From positions 1-23,581 of the forward strand of contig DGIF01000031.1 in NCBI GenBank assembly GCA_002393165.1: a stretch of DNA of 23,581 nucleotides, given 5' to 3'. The stretch's first letter is position 1, and every line of letters begins with the position of its first letter. The DNA comes from Candidatus Saccharibacteria bacterium UBA3829. Lineage in GTDB: Bacteria > Patescibacteriota > Saccharimonadia > Saccharimonadales > Saccharimonadaceae. A program made the position numbers and the translations under genes. This document shows positions 22,651-23,581 of this stretch, one piece after another. The notes under the pieces were generated by a model. It was not told the origin of the DNA. It searched no databases and saw nothing but the letters and a program-made list of their open reading frames with translations.

Positions 22651-22659
22651 ATTATACCA
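22651..22659 (-). promoter_or_regulatory. Extended -10 promoter of the mazG-helicase-NERD operon (leaderless)
   Basis: Minus-strand TGGTATAAT ends 6 nt before the mazG ATG, the same geometry as at prgI and the wall hydrolase gene on the other side of the tRNA. No ribosome site fits in the 6 nt. Confidence 0.7.
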
Positions 22660-22684
22660 TGAAATGCCGTATTTTCACTGACGG

Positions 22685-22882
22685 CTAGAACTCTCTCCAC
22701 TCTGTAGCTTCATCGCTTGGCGCCGTAATGGCTATCTGTCTGAATTGGCATTCTCCTGGATCTAGGACGAATTCGCCTGACTTGTATTTCTGTTCGGCCG
22801 TTTCATAGGCTTCTTCGGCGCCGTCGGCTTCGACTTCGAAATCCTTAGCGACAGTTTCCTCTATCGTGATTGTATATTTCAT
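22685..22882 (-). CDS. DpnD/PcfM-like small protein (65 aa)
   Basis: The opening MKYTITIEETVAKDFEVEADGAEEAYETAEQKYKSGEFVLDPGECQFRQIAI matches the DpnD/PcfM family as I recall it: a short beta strand, an amphipathic helix and a GEFVL-D/E-PGE turn. Members are common on plasmids and conjugative or integrative elements, and their molecular role is not established. This supports the view that the region right of tRNA-Lys is mobile. The start codon falls within one arm of the inverted repeat ATGATC/GATCAT (22881-22901), and no Shine-Dalgarno is seen. A promoter candidate is the extended -10 TGGTAAAAT (22930-22922, minus strand). Confidence 0.75.
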   Translation of the reverse strand: MKYTITIEETVAKDFEVEADGAEEAYETAEQKYKSGEFVLDPGECQFRQIAITAPSDEATEWREF

Positions 22883-22901
22883 GATCGAATCTTATGATCA
22901 T
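22881..22901. repeat. Inverted repeat at the start of the DpnD-like gene
   Basis: ATGATC (22881-22886) and GATCAT (22896-22901) are perfect 6-bp arms around a 9-nt centre. The left arm covers two bases of the start codon, so it could be an operator or hide the start in an RNA hairpin. Confidence 0.35.
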
Positions 22902-22921
22902 TTTGGCTAAAAGTCCACAAT

Positions 22922-22941
22922 ATTTTACCACTTTGTGTCAA
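22922..22941 (-). promoter_or_regulatory. Candidate promoter of the DpnD-like gene
   Basis: Minus-strand TGGTAAAAT (22930-22922) is an extended -10 variant. A TTGACA (22941-22936) is also present but is too close (8 nt) to serve the same -10. Confidence 0.35.
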
Positions 22942-23005
22942 GAAAAAATCCCACCCCTATTTTCTGCATAATAACTTTCAAAACCCGATTGTGTCCAAGT
23001 GGGTG

Positions 23006-23470
23006 CTACCTATTGACTAAATGATAGAATGTTTTGTTAGAATCGTTGCCGTAATGGTTAATATCTTCCGGTTCAGCCCAAAGCGAAAGCTTGTGGACGC
23101 GCCACTTACCTATGAAAAACATCTGAACTATCGCGTTATTCACGTCGCGGTTATTTAGCGCGCGTGGAATGTATGCGAGGGAAAAGTAGTACCATTTGTC
23201 GTCTTCGGCGTCTAACCGGGCAAAAACGCGCTTACCGCGCCCCAAAAGGCGTACATCGAAGCGCTGTGCTAGTGTTTCTAGGGAATAGGTCTTTAGTTCG
23301 TGTATCGCGTCGCGAACGGGTGACTCCATTAGTTCCATGCGTTCAAACTTGTCGTAATCGCGCGAATTGAATCTGCCGTTATGTTCGATCATGAAACTTT
23401 CAAGTTGCCGAGCAGTGACCGGTATCGGTTCGCCGGGCTTCGTCTTCCTAAATGTGTGGCGTTTTGCCAT
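23006..23470 (-). CDS. Hypothetical protein of the mobile region (154 aa)
   Basis: I do not recognise this protein. It is basic at the N-terminus (MAKRHTFRKTKPGE), with no signal or membrane segment. The middle has RDAIHELKTYSLETLAQRFDVRLLGRGKRVFARL, which could be a winged-helix-like or nucleic-acid-binding fold. The C-terminus is rich in Trp, His and Asn. The gene has a clear Shine-Dalgarno (AGAGG, 4 nt before the ATG), but that site is one arm of a hairpin (23474-23493), so translation may be controlled by RNA structure. It lies in the same orientation as the rest of the element. A replication or regulatory protein is possible but unproven. Confidence 0.65.
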   Translation of the reverse strand: MAKRHTFRKTKPGEPIPVTARQLESFMIEHNGRFNSRDYDKFERMELMESPVRDAIHELKTYSLETLAQRFDVRLLGRGKRVFARLDAEDDKWYYFSLAYIPRALNNRDVNNAIVQMFFIGKWRVHKLSLWAEPEDINHYGNDSNKTFYHLVNR

Positions 23471-23473
23471 AAT

Positions 23474-23507
23474 ACCTCTTTTCGGCTAGAGGTGCGCCTT
23501 AAGGGCG
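23474..23507 (-). promoter_or_regulatory. 5'UTR hairpin hiding the ribosome site of the 154-aa gene
   Basis: In the mRNA, ACCTCT pairs with AGAGGT (6 bp; plus-strand arms 23474-23479 and 23488-23493) around an 8-nt loop. The AGAGGT arm is the Shine-Dalgarno, and the ATG follows 3 nt later. A second small hairpin, CGCC/GGCG (23495-23498, 23504-23507), stands just upstream. Confidence 0.5.
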
Positions 23508-23510
23508 ATA

Positions 23511-23580
23511 TTATGCACAGTTCTTTTTATGCGCTTTGAGCTTTTTCATTGCCCAGTCGTAGTGGGAAGATAGACAACTC
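23511..23580 (-). CDS. C-terminal end of a gene cut by the window edge
   Basis: From the right edge one minus-strand frame stays open and ends at TAA 23513-23511. It encodes SCLSSHYDWAMKKLKAHKKN followed by Cys-Ala. The basic end with two cysteines looks protein-like, and the other two frames close or read poorly. Only 22 residues are visible, so the product cannot be named. It would lie directly upstream of the 154-aa gene in the same orientation. Confidence 0.4.
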   Translation of the reverse strand, partial: SCLSSHYDWAMKKLKAHKKNCA

Positions 23581-23581
23581 A

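Noticed and set aside
22949..22956. TCCCACCC, an 8-base match to the T-arm of tRNA-Lys, considered as the far attachment site
   Set aside because: The match is too short and the flanks differ on both sides, so it is expected by chance. The far end of the element is probably beyond the window.

Overview
The window looks like chromosome from a Patescibacteria/CPR bacterium, most likely Candidatus Saccharibacteria (TM7). The basis is gene content and style: a divergent cluster of T4SS-type pilins, a giant VirB6/TrbL-like membrane protein, PrgI, a VirB4 ATPase in two pieces, a lysozyme/NlpC-type wall hydrolase and a PEGA protein, next to an HrcA/CIRCE-type dnaJ and rny. TGA is used as a normal stop (the VirB4 gene ends in TGA), which argues against the UGA-recoded CPR groups. 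The lineage is inferred from remembered family content, not from a search.

Region 1 (1-11620) is an envelope/secretion block. A small heat-shock protein comes first. Three minus-strand pilin genes (639-2250) are then read away from a plus-strand series: VirB6-like (2382), PrgI/VirB3-like (5645), VirB4 N-part (6420), VirB4 ATPase (7315), secreted peptidoglycan hydrolase (9156) and a PEGA membrane protein (10637). Together these give pilus subunits, an inner-membrane channel, an energising ATPase and a wall-opening enzyme. No VirB7-11 or VirD4 is visible here.

Region 2 (11617-16145) is housekeeping: a CIRCE-controlled J-protein without zinc fingers, a small unknown gene, RNase Y behind a palindromic operator-like site, and a membrane-anchored WG-repeat protein closed by a strong terminator.

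Region 3 (16272 to the right edge) is probably an integrated element. It starts at tRNA-Lys(CTT), whose 3' three-quarters is overlapped antisense by the end of a large serine recombinase gene. All later genes are on the minus strand: a 51-codon ORF just upstream of the recombinase; a palindrome-rich non-coding stretch; an AT-rich membrane protein; and a tight operon mazG-like > GIY-YIG/SF1 helicase fusion > membrane-anchored NERD nuclease. A DpnD/PcfM-like gene, an unknown 154-aa gene and the cut end of one more gene follow. The helicase/nuclease/pyrophosphatase operon in a tRNA-anchored element is the best candidate for an undescribed (defence-like) system. The far end of the element is outside the window.

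Regulation has a recurring signature. The extended -10 TGGTATAAT lies exactly 6 nt before the ATG of prgI, the wall hydrolase and mazG, and the dnaJ promoter lies 7 nt before its ATG. This implies leaderless transcripts. The same -10 drives tRNA-Lys.
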